Assembly (NCBI GenBank): GCA_947441435.1
Contig: CANETX010000002.1
Coordinates: forward strand, 1-43,129
Length of the DNA: 43,129 nucleotides
DNA from: Planctomycetaceae bacterium
GTDB taxonomy: Bacteria > Planctomycetota > Phycisphaerae > Phycisphaerales > SM1A02
Reading direction: 5' to 3'
The notes beneath the pieces are model-generated. The model had not been told where the DNA came from, made no database searches, and saw only the letters and a program-made list of their open reading frames with translations. Shown here piece after piece: positions 8,758 through 16,717 of this stretch; within the stretch, counting starts at the first letter, position 1; every line of letters starts with the position of its first letter. A program made the translations under genes and the position numbers.

Positions 8758-8780
8758 GCGGGTGTTCGGCACGCACCCGC
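8758..8780 (+). terminator. hairpin just after the STAS gene
   Basis: GCGGGTG (8758-8764) and CACCCGC (8774-8780), 9-nt loop, 2 nt after the stop; no U-tract. Confidence 0.4.
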
Positions 8781-8804
8781 CGGGTGGCGCATCGCGCGAA
8801 AGTG

Positions 8805-8855
8805 CATCATGTGTGCCGAATAGGCCCAATTTGGGTCGTTTCGCCACACATGATG
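8805..8855. repeat. dispersed palindromic element copy A
   Basis: CATCATGTGTG (8805-8815) and CACACATGATG (8845-8855) are perfect 11-bp inverted arms; inner CCCAATTTGGG. Confidence 0.8.
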
Positions 8856-8906
8856 GGGTTCCCCGTGAGGGCGAGGGCGCAGATCGCCGGTGCACACCCC
8901 CGGCGC

Positions 8907-10421
8907 TCAGCCTCCCAGGGCTTGCTTCGAGGGGGCGCCGATGGAGTCGGCGATGAGGCGGGCGATCTTGTCTTGGAGCCCCTTGAGTTTGCCGACCGAG
9001 TCGCGCTCGCTGAGGTTGTTGCCCAAGACGCTGAATGCGTAGCGCGTGCCATTGCCGCTGGTCACGAAGCCCGAGAGGCAACTCACTTTGTCGATGTATC
9101 CGGTCTTGCACTGCACCATCGCGAGCGATGGGTTGATGTCCTTCATGCGCTTGCGCACCGTGCCCGATTGGCCGGCGACTGCGAGGCTGCCGATGAACGC
9201 CGGGCCGACGGTCGAGTCTGCCGCCAGCGCGGCGAGCCACGCCGTCACGCCATCGGCGGTGACGCGATTGTCGCGCGAAAGCCCTGATCCATCCGAAACG
9301 ACGAAAGGGGATGCCGACGCGCCGACTGCTCCGGATACGAGGCGATGGATCGCCATTGTTCCCGTCGCCCATGAGCCGGGTTGTCCGGTCTGCTGCGCAG
9401 CGATCCGCTTGAGGAGACTCTCCGCATAGAGGTTTTCGCTCTCGACATTGCAGCGACTGATGACGGTCGAGAGGGGAGTGCGCAGGATCGGCCCGATGCG
9501 CGTGCCGTCTGGCTTCGCCTCGCCGGGCTTCGCGGTTCGTGCGCGCGCGACGGGGATCCCCGCGCGCTGGATCCGATCCGCAAGGCACTGCGCGAGAAAC
9601 ATTGCCGGATCGGAGACTCCGACGGCGATGGGTGAGGCGAGCGGCGTCTTCACATTGCCGTAGATCGTGAGCGCCCCCGTCTCGGGCGCGCGGGCGATCC
9701 ACGCGGTGTTGCGGTCGGCCTTGCCGGTGCGGTTCGTCCCCTTGTTCTCGATGGTGAGCCACGGCGCCTTCGGCGAAAGCGCGATGACACGAGGCGCACT
9801 TCCGAGCGTCGGCGCGAGGCTCACATGCAGCGTGTTCGCATGGAAGTTGACGCCGCACGGCGGGGCGCAATAGGACTCGTCAAGTTGGTCCTTGGGCCAC
9901 GAAGGGTGCGCCCCCTCGCGCGCGAAGATCCGGTCATCGACGACGATCTCGGAGAGTGACTTCACGCCGCTGGCGGTGACCGCGCGCACCCAGGAGTCGA
10001 GCAGCTGCTCGATCGTCATCCCCGTGTGCACGACACCGGCGGCATCGAGGAAACTCGACTGCGCAAGAAGTTCGGGATCGCCGAGTGCGGGGTCACCGTC
10101 GCCGACGACGATGAGACGGTCGCCGTCCTTGAGCAGCTTCGTCTCGAACGCGAACGCCGGGCCAAGGGTGAGGAGCGCCGCCCCCGTCGTGAGCAGTTTC
10201 TGGTTGCTCGCAGGGGCGAGTGCCTGGTCGGCGTGGTACGAGGCGACGACTCGCCCCGTGGCGACATCGCGGATGCTCACCGCGATCGAGGCCTTCTTGA
10301 GGCCGAGCGCGTTGATCTCGGATCGGACGGATTGGGAGAGGTCGCGTGACGCGACGGGGGCTGCCGCGGGCGATGCCCCGGCAACGGCGGCGGCCGCCGC
10401 AAGGGTGAGAGACAGCAACAT
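8907..10421 (-). CDS. dacB: D-alanyl-D-alanine carboxypeptidase/endopeptidase, PBP4 type (peptidase S13)
   Basis: SxxK in APASNQKLLTTGAAL, DGSGLSRDNRVT, VQCKTGYIDKVSCLSGFV (KTG). ATG at 10421 preferred over the upstream TTG (10424). Confidence 0.92.
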   Translation of the reverse strand: MLLSLTLAAAAAVAGASPAAAPVASRDLSQSVRSEINALGLKKASIAVSIRDVATGRVVASYHADQALAPASNQKLLTTGAALLTLGPAFAFETKLLKDGDRLIVVGDGDPALGDPELLAQSSFLDAAGVVHTGMTIEQLLDSWVRAVTASGVKSLSEIVVDDRIFAREGAHPSWPKDQLDESYCAPPCGVNFHANTLHVSLAPTLGSAPRVIALSPKAPWLTIENKGTNRTGKADRNTAWIARAPETGALTIYGNVKTPLASPIAVGVSDPAMFLAQCLADRIQRAGIPVARARTAKPGEAKPDGTRIGPILRTPLSTVISRCNVESENLYAESLLKRIAAQQTGQPGSWATGTMAIHRLVSGAVGASASPFVVSDGSGLSRDNRVTADGVTAWLAALAADSTVGPAFIGSLAVAGQSGTVRKRMKDINPSLAMVQCKTGYIDKVSCLSGFVTSGNGTRYAFSVLGNNLSERDSVGKLKGLQDKIARLIADSIGAPSKQALGG

Positions 10422-10485
10422 CAATGGGGATATCGGCCCCAGAGATGCGCCAAGTCAAAATTGAACGCAGAGAAGCCGCGCGGGC

Positions 10486-11289
10486 TCAGGTCCCGACGCG
10501 CATGCGCACGAACGCGAGGATCTTCACGCCAGCGGGGAGGAGCTTGCCCACGGCGACCTTGTCGTCACGGATGTACTTCTGCCCGAGGAGCGTCGTCTCT
10601 TCGAAGAACTTGCGGAGCTTGCCTTCGGCCATCTTCTCGATGATGTTCGCTGGCTTGCCCGAGGCGACCGCTTCGGCCTGGGCCTCGGCGCGCTTGGCTG
10701 CAACGACATCGGCGGGAAGGCCGTGCTCGTCGACCGCCATCGGCGGGGGGACTGCAGCGGCAACATGCTGGCAGATGCCCGTCGCGAGGTCATCGGGAAT
10801 CGTCCCCTCGAACTGAAGGAGGACGCCGAGTTTCCCGTCGTGATGGACATACATCGCGAAGTTGCCGCCGACGAGGTGCGTCCCCTTGGCGAAGGAGATG
10901 TTCTCGCCGGTCTTGATGCGCAGGCCATCCATGCGCGCGGTCATCTCTGCGCTCATGGCGATCGGACCAGCCGATCCCTTCTGTGCCATCGTCGCGAGCT
11001 CCTTGGCCATCGCCCGGAACTCATCATTCTTGGCGGTGAAGTCGGTTTCGGAGCGGACCTCGACGATCGTGGCGTTGCCCGAGCCGATGGCGATCGCGAT
11101 GCAGCCCTCGCCGGCGGCGCGGTCCGTTCGCGTGTCCATCTTGCCCTTGAGGCGCTCGCGCACGAGTGCCTCCGCCTTCTCGATGTTGGCTCCGGTCTCG
11201 GCCAATGCCTTGCGGCACTCGCCCATTGGGAGTCCGGTTCGTTCGCGGAGCTCCGCCACCATGCTTGCCGAAATGTTCGCTGTGCTCAT
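10486..11289 (-). CDS. tsf: translation elongation factor Ts
   Basis: MVAELRERTGLPMGECRKALAET, EVRSETDFTAKNDEF. Confidence 0.97.
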   Translation of the reverse strand: MSTANISASMVAELRERTGLPMGECRKALAETGANIEKAEALVRERLKGKMDTRTDRAAGEGCIAIAIGSGNATIVEVRSETDFTAKNDEFRAMAKELATMAQKGSAGPIAMSAEMTARMDGLRIKTGENISFAKGTHLVGGNFAMYVHHDGKLGVLLQFEGTIPDDLATGICQHVAAAVPPPMAVDEHGLPADVVAAKRAEAQAEAVASGKPANIIEKMAEGKLRKFFEETTLLGQKYIRDDKVAVGKLLPAGVKILAFVRMRVGT

Positions 11290-11309
11290 CGGATGTTCCT
11301 CGACGAAAG

Positions 11310-12173
11310 TCAGGCTGGGTTGGCGGGGGCTGCTGCGGGTTCGACGGCGGGTGCGGCCATCACGGCCTCGCCGCCGTCAACGCCGGTCGGGCCATCATCC
11401 ACGCGGAATCGGCTGCGGACGCTGCGTCGGCGGGGGGCGAGCGCTTCGCCGTCGGCGCCGTCGCCTGAGTCGCCGGCCTGCGGGGCCGAAGTCTGGCGAG
11501 TCGTCTTGCCATCGGTCACGGCAGCAGCGAGTTCACGCAGCACGAGGTCGATGGAGCGCATCGAGTCGTCGTTGCCGGGGATCGGAATGTCGGAGAAGTC
11601 AGGATCGCCGTCGGTGTCGATGAGGCAGATCGTCGGGATGCCGAGGTTCTTCGCCTCGCGCACCGCGTTCATCTCGCGGTTGACGTCGACAACGACGAGT
11701 GCCGCCGGAAGCTTCGACATGCTGCGCACGCCGTTGAGATTCCGGTGGATCTTCTTGAGTTCGCGGGTGAGCTGCGACTCCATCTTCTTGGAGTAGCTCT
11801 TCATGCCGCCGCCCGTCACGAGTCCTTCGAGTTCCTCGAGACGCTTCAGTCGGTCGCGCACCGTGCGGAAATTCGTGAGCAGTCCGCCGAGCCATCGCTC
11901 GGTGATGTACGGCATGCTGCAGGCGATGCAGTGGCTCTCGATCGCGCCGCGCGCCTGTCGCTTGGTGCCGACGAAGAGGATGTCGCCGCCTTCGCTGACA
12001 GTCTTGGAGATGAACTTCTTCGCCAGCAAGAGACCCTTGATGGTCTCCCGGATGTCGATGATGTGGATCTGGTTCTTGACTCCCTGGATGTAGGGGGCCA
12101 TCTTCGGATTCCAGTTGGATCGGCGCTGGCCGAAGTGGATTCCGGCTTCGATGAGTTCGTTGACAAGTGACAT
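11310..12173 (-). CDS. rpsB: 30S ribosomal protein S2
   Basis: [68 protein letters not shown]. Confidence 0.97.
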   Translation of the reverse strand: MSLVNELIEAGIHFGQRRSNWNPKMAPYIQGVKNQIHIIDIRETIKGLLLAKKFISKTVSEGGDILFVGTKRQARGAIESHCIACSMPYITERWLGGLLTNFRTVRDRLKRLEELEGLVTGGGMKSYSKKMESQLTRELKKIHRNLNGVRSMSKLPAALVVVDVNREMNAVREAKNLGIPTICLIDTDGDPDFSDIPIPGNDDSMRSIDLVLRELAAAVTDGKTTRQTSAPQAGDSGDGADGEALAPRRRSVRSRFRVDDGPTGVDGGEAVMAAPAVEPAAAPANPA

Positions 12174-12194
12174 GGGGTTCTTTTCTTTCGGACA

Positions 12195-12235
12195 GCCCCT
12201 TGTGAGGGGCCAGCGACACCCGAGCGAGCGGCTGG
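12195..12235 (-). promoter_or_regulatory. structured rpsB 5' leader (two candidate hairpins)
   Basis: GCCCCT-tgtg-AGGGGC (12195-12210), and CCAGC/GCTGG (12210-12214/12231-12235). Confidence 0.4.
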
Positions 12236-12420
12236 TGGGCCTTGCGGCGCCGCGCACTCGATGAGGGCGCTTTGCGGGGGGGAGAAACGACTTCGCAGCC
12301 AGGGATCCACCAAGATCCGTGGTGCTCGGCGGGCGGGCCATCCACTATGGAGGGTTGCCGAACGCCGAGCCGCGCAGACTAGCGCAAGCCCCCCGGAGTG
12401 CGCAACTACTATTCCGACCC

Positions 12421-13818
12421 ATGCTGGCCAAGGTTTTCAAGGCGTACGACATTCGGGCTACCTATCCCGATCCCCTCGACGAGCGCGCCGCATGGCGCAT
12501 CGGCTACGGAGCCGCGCGCTATCTCGCCGAGCGAGCGGCGCAGGATGGCGATGACCGGCCGAGCATGCGCTCGATCGTTGTGGGGCGCGACATGCGCAAG
12601 AGCTCGCCGTCGATGAGCCGCGCGCTCATCGCTGGCATCCGCGCCTTCGGCAGCAACGTGATCGATGTCGGCATGGTCGACACGCCGATGGTGTACTTCG
12701 CCATCAACCACACGCACTGCGCTGGCGGCATCCAGGTGACGGCGAGCCACAATCCCGCGCACTACAACGGATTCAAGGTGAGCCGCAGCCACGCCAAGCC
12801 GGTCGGAATGGGGAGCGGCCTCGAGATCGTGCGCGCGTACGCCGAGGAGGCGTGCGACGATGGCTCGCACTGCGAGGGAGGACGGCTCGAAACGGTTGAT
12901 CTCTGGAGCGCGTACCGCGATCATCTGTTGCGGCGGTTGCATGCCTCGGTGCTCGACGGATCGCGGACGCTCAGGGTCGCGGTCGACGCGAGCAACGGGA
13001 TGGCGGGGACGGCCTTTCCCAAGGTGTTTGATGGCGTTGCGGGGCTCACTGTCGAGACGAGCAACTTTGACAATTCGACGGGGACCTTCGTGCATGAACC
13101 GAATCCGCTGGTGGAAGCGAACCTTGCGACTGTTCAGGCGGCCGTCAGGGGTGGCAAGTGCGACTTCGGTGTCTGCTTCGACGGCGATGCCGACCGCTGC
13201 GTGATCGTCGACGAGCGAGGAGTCACGGTCGGCTGCGACTTGCTGCTCGCGGCGCTTGCAACAGAGGCGTTGAAGGATGCACCGGGTGCGGCGGTCGTCT
13301 ATGACCTTCGCTCATCGCGCAGTGTTCGCGAGGCGATCGTGGAAGCGGGGGGAGTGCCCGTCGAGTGCCGGGTCGGCCATGTCTTCATGAAGGGGCGGCT
13401 GGCGGAGACGGGGGCGCCCATCGGCGGAGAACTCTCCGGACACTTCTACTTCGCCGACATGTTCAACGCCGACAGCGGGCTGCGGGCGTTCATCGCGGTG
13501 GCGAATCTTCTTGCGGCGAAGCGTGGCACGCTCTCCGAGATCCTCAAGCCCTACGCGCGGTACCAGCAGTCAGGCGAGATCAACTTTGAGTGCGCCGACA
13601 AGCAGGGGGCGATCGCCGCGATGAAGCGGAAGTACCCGTCGGCGGCATGCACGGAGCTCGATGGGGTGAGCCTCGATGCGGGTTCGTGGTGGTGCAATGT
13701 GCGGATGAGCAACACGGAGCCACTTCTGCGCCTCAACCTCGAGGCGGCGACGAAGGCGATCGTCGATGCGCAGATCGCGGAGTTGACGCCGATTCTGGGG
13801 ACGCGTGTCGCGCACTGA
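12421..13818 (+). CDS. phosphomannomutase/phosphoglucomutase
   Basis: VFKAYDIRATYPDPL, TASHNPAHYNGFK (catalytic Ser), FDGDADRC, GELSGHFYF. Confidence 0.93.
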   Translation: MLAKVFKAYDIRATYPDPLDERAAWRIGYGAARYLAERAAQDGDDRPSMRSIVVGRDMRKSSPSMSRALIAGIRAFGSNVIDVGMVDTPMVYFAINHTHCAGGIQVTASHNPAHYNGFKVSRSHAKPVGMGSGLEIVRAYAEEACDDGSHCEGGRLETVDLWSAYRDHLLRRLHASVLDGSRTLRVAVDASNGMAGTAFPKVFDGVAGLTVETSNFDNSTGTFVHEPNPLVEANLATVQAAVRGGKCDFGVCFDGDADRCVIVDERGVTVGCDLLLAALATEALKDAPGAAVVYDLRSSRSVREAIVEAGGVPVECRVGHVFMKGRLAETGAPIGGELSGHFYFADMFNADSGLRAFIAVANLLAAKRGTLSEILKPYARYQQSGEINFECADKQGAIAAMKRKYPSAACTELDGVSLDAGSWWCNVRMSNTEPLLRLNLEAATKAIVDAQIAELTPILGTRVAH

Positions 13819-13858
13819 TCTCGCGCCGTCAACCGCGCGTGGGTAGGCTCGCACGCCC

Positions 13859-14275
13859 ATGGCCACGACTGCATCCGCCGATACTGCCCGAGTCGTCCTC
13901 GAAGGAAGCCGCGAGGGATTCGTCACCGTCTCGGTTCCGAAGTCCAACTACCGGATTGAGTTCGTCGATGCCTCGAAGGGGCAGAGCCATCCCGTCGAGG
14001 GGCGGCCCTTCTCGGCGATCGTCCATGCCAAGGCACTCAAGATGCACAGGGCCAAGGGTGGCGGGACCTTCATTGAACCGGTGGAGGGTCACCCGCGGAT
14101 TGTGCAGGGACGGGTGATTGCCACGGATGTCGTGCGCAACATGGTGCTCGTCCATGCGGCGATTCCCATGTGGATCGCCGTGCCGCAGGGGCAGGCGGCG
14201 AGCGAGTTCGCCACGGGTGATCTCCTCAACTTCTACGTCGACAGCGGTGCAACGCTGCGGCCGCAGACGCACTGA
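13859..14275 (+). CDS. hypothetical protein (138 aa)
   Basis: Complete ORF preceded by TAGGCT; no family recognised. Confidence 0.6.
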   Translation: MATTASADTARVVLEGSREGFVTVSVPKSNYRIEFVDASKGQSHPVEGRPFSAIVHAKALKMHRAKGGGTFIEPVEGHPRIVQGRVIATDVVRNMVLVHAAIPMWIAVPQGQAASEFATGDLLNFYVDSGATLRPQTH

Positions 14276-14297
14276 CGCTGCGCGGGGGATGCGTCAG
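14272..14297. terminator. candidate hairpin with facing stop codons embedded in its two arms
   Basis: CTGACGC (14272-14278) and GCGTCAG (14291-14297), perfect 7 bp. Confidence 0.5.
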
Positions 14298-15475
14298 GGC
14301 TGCGCTGCCGTCGCGTTGAGCACGCGCTTGCGCGTTCCCGTGCCGTCGTAGACCGCAACTTCGCCGGCGCCGACTCGGTCGACGCCGAGGCGCACGAGTT
14401 GCGATCCCGAACCGCCACGCACGCTGATCGCACCGCCATCGGCGTCGGTTGCCGCGCCCGCGACGACGACCGCGCGACCGTCGGGCTTGGAGAGATTGAG
14501 GAGTCCGCCTGCTGCCGAGCCGCCGAGTCCGACGACTCGCTTGCCGTCCGCGAACACCGCGAAGAGTCCCGTGTTGTCGGCGCCGCTCTCGATGACCGCT
14601 GAAGGTTGTCCCGTTGCGCCTAGCAGCGAGAGGCGCGAGCCCTGCTCAGTCTTGGCATGAGCGGAGACCGCTTCGATTCCGTCTGGGCCGTAGAGGAGCA
14701 GCGAGCCACCGGCATCTGCGGCCGTCGCTCCGAACATCGCCGCACGTCCCCCTGTGCGCGAGGCGCACTCGACGAGACCGCCCTTGTCGAATGCCAGCAT
14801 CTGCGCAGCAATCGTGCCGTCGGGCTGCGCCACCCGGACGATCCCGCCCGAACCTTCCGATGCGCCGAGCGCGATGAGTTCCTGGCCACCCTCGCTTCTC
14901 ACGCTGATTCCCGAAGACCCGCCGGCAGATGTGGCCACGATGCGCGGACGATCCTGAGCATCTGTGATCGCAAGTGCGGGAGCGGCTCCCTCGGCCCGCA
15001 GCACCGCGGCGCCGGAACCATCACCCATCGTCGCTTCGATACGGCCGCCCTGCGCCGTCGCGTAGATGGCTGCGACTCCCTGCTGCTTCGAGTTCCACAC
15101 GGCGAGGTCGCCGCCATCGCCGTTGGCGCCGAGCCGCAAGACATTCGTACCGCCGTTGCCCCAAACATCGAGCTGCCCGCCGTTCTGGCCGATTCCCGCG
15201 AGGAGCACGACCTTGTCGTTCGCGTCGACGACCTCGAAGCGCCGGGCGCGAATGACATCGGGGGTGCGCGCGGACTGCGTCGCCGCGAGGGAGGTGATGG
15301 CGACGGCGAGCGCGCTCACCGCGATCGCGCCGTTGCGCCAGCGCTTGGCCCGCTGCGCGCTGAGCGTCGACTCGGCCTCGAGCCGATCGATGCGTTCGAG
15401 GAGCGCTGACATCGCACTCGCGTCGAGAGTTTGAGAAGGCGCAGAAGTGAACGACGTGGTGGAAGTCGGATTCAT
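14294..15475 (-). CDS. single-pass membrane protein with Gly-rich imperfect repeats (beta-solenoid-like)
   Basis: N-terminal coiled segment + TM (WRNGAIAVSALAVAITSLAATQ), then repeats such as GGQLDVWGNGGTNVLRLGANGDGGDLAVWNSKQQGVAAIYA. ATG at 15475 with a GAGGAA SD. Confidence 0.75.
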   Translation of the reverse strand: MNPTSTTSFTSAPSQTLDASAMSALLERIDRLEAESTLSAQRAKRWRNGAIAVSALAVAITSLAATQSARTPDVIRARRFEVVDANDKVVLLAGIGQNGGQLDVWGNGGTNVLRLGANGDGGDLAVWNSKQQGVAAIYATAQGGRIEATMGDGSGAAVLRAEGAAPALAITDAQDRPRIVATSAGGSSGISVRSEGGQELIALGASEGSGGIVRVAQPDGTIAAQMLAFDKGGLVECASRTGGRAAMFGATAADAGGSLLLYGPDGIEAVSAHAKTEQGSRLSLLGATGQPSAVIESGADNTGLFAVFADGKRVVGLGGSAAGGLLNLSKPDGRAVVVAGAATDADGGAISVRGGSGSQLVRLGVDRVGAGEVAVYDGTGTRKRVLNATAAQP

Positions 15476-15496
15476 GGGGGATTCCTCGTGGTTGGC

Positions 15497-15502
15497 TAGG
15501 AT
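15497..15502 (+). promoter_or_regulatory. TAGGAT -10-like hexamer, 6 nt from ATG 15509
   Basis: TAGGAT-acgaag-ATG. Confidence 0.65.
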
Positions 15503-15508
15503 ACGAAG

Positions 15509-16711
15509 ATGAGGAAATCGCGTACGCGTGGAGAGCTCGCCGTCGCGCTCATCGGCACCAAGTTCATGGGGCGTGCCCACTCGATCGCGTGGGCGAATGC
15601 ACCCAAGTTCTTCGATCTGCCGCTCGAAGTTGATCAACTCGTCGTGGCCGGCCGGGATCCTGCGTCGACACATGAGTTTGGCCGCAAGTGGGGGTGGATT
15701 GCCTCGACGACTGAGTGGAAGGAGGTCATCGGGGCAGAGACCGTCGATCTTGTCGATGTGGCGACTCCCAATGACTCTCACGCGGAAATCGCGATCGCGG
15801 CGCTCAAGGCCGGGAAACATGTCGCGTGCGAGAAGCCGCTCGCGCGGACACTTCTCGAAGCGCGTCGGATGCGCGACGCGGCACGGGCGGCGGCGCGCAA
15901 GGGAGTGAAGACCTTTGTGTGGTTCAACTATCGGCGGGCACCGGCGGTGGGGCTCGCCCATCGGCTGGTGCGCGAAGGTCGGCTCGGCCGGATCTTCCAT
16001 GTGCGCGCGGCATACCTGCAGGACTGGGGTGGCCCTTCGACTCCGCTCCTCTGGCGCTTCCAATCAGGGAAGGCGGGGTCGGGTGCCCACGGCGACTTGA
16101 ACGCGCACATCATCGACATGGCGAGGTTCATCACCGGCGACGAGTTCGAGTCCGTGCATGGCGCGATCTCGGAGACGTTTGTCAAGGAGCGTGCGCTTGT
16201 CGGCGAGGCGACTGGCGCCCTCAAGGGGTCGAAGTCGAAGCGTGGCGCGACGGGGCGATCGACCGTCGATGACTGTCTCCTGTTTCTCGCGCGCATGAAG
16301 GGGGGCGCGATTGGTTCCTTCGAGGCGACTCGGCTCGCGACGGGCAACAAGAACCGCAATTGCATCGAGATCAACGGGGAACATGGGTCCATCAAGTTCG
16401 ACTTCGAGCGAATGAACGAGCTGGAGTATTGGGACAACACGGCCCCCGCGGCCGTGCGGGGCTGGACGCGCATCATGTGCACAGATGCGGCGCATCCCTA
16501 TGTCGCCAACTATTGGCCGGCCGCGCATTTGATCGGCTACGAGCACGGATTCGTGAGCCAGGCGGCGGACATCGTGCGTGTGCTCGGGGGCGTCAAGCCG
16601 GAAGTTCCGCTCGCCGACTTCGCCGACGGCTACGAGACGCAGCGGGTTCTCGAAGCGGCGCAGAAGAGCGCGAAGTCGGGACGCAGCGTGCGCCTCTCGC
16701 AGGTGGGTTGA
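15509..16711 (+). CDS. Gfo/Idh/MocA family oxidoreductase
   Basis: VALIGTKFMGRAHSIAW, VDVATPNDSHAEIAIAALKAGKHVACEKPLA. Confidence 0.92.
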   Translation: MRKSRTRGELAVALIGTKFMGRAHSIAWANAPKFFDLPLEVDQLVVAGRDPASTHEFGRKWGWIASTTEWKEVIGAETVDLVDVATPNDSHAEIAIAALKAGKHVACEKPLARTLLEARRMRDAARAAARKGVKTFVWFNYRRAPAVGLAHRLVREGRLGRIFHVRAAYLQDWGGPSTPLLWRFQSGKAGSGAHGDLNAHIIDMARFITGDEFESVHGAISETFVKERALVGEATGALKGSKSKRGATGRSTVDDCLLFLARMKGGAIGSFEATRLATGNKNRNCIEINGEHGSIKFDFERMNELEYWDNTAPAAVRGWTRIMCTDAAHPYVANYWPAAHLIGYEHGFVSQAADIVRVLGGVKPEVPLADFADGYETQRVLEAAQKSAKSGRSVRLSQVG

Positions 16712-16717
16712 TCGACC

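Noticed and set aside
8809-8851. Micro-ORF MCGETTQIGPIRHT* on the minus strand of palindrome A (and MCGESSLQGRFRHT in copy B)
   Set aside because: The shared peptide is explained by the shared palindrome arms. Copy B does not stop at the same place, and no SD or promoter was seen.
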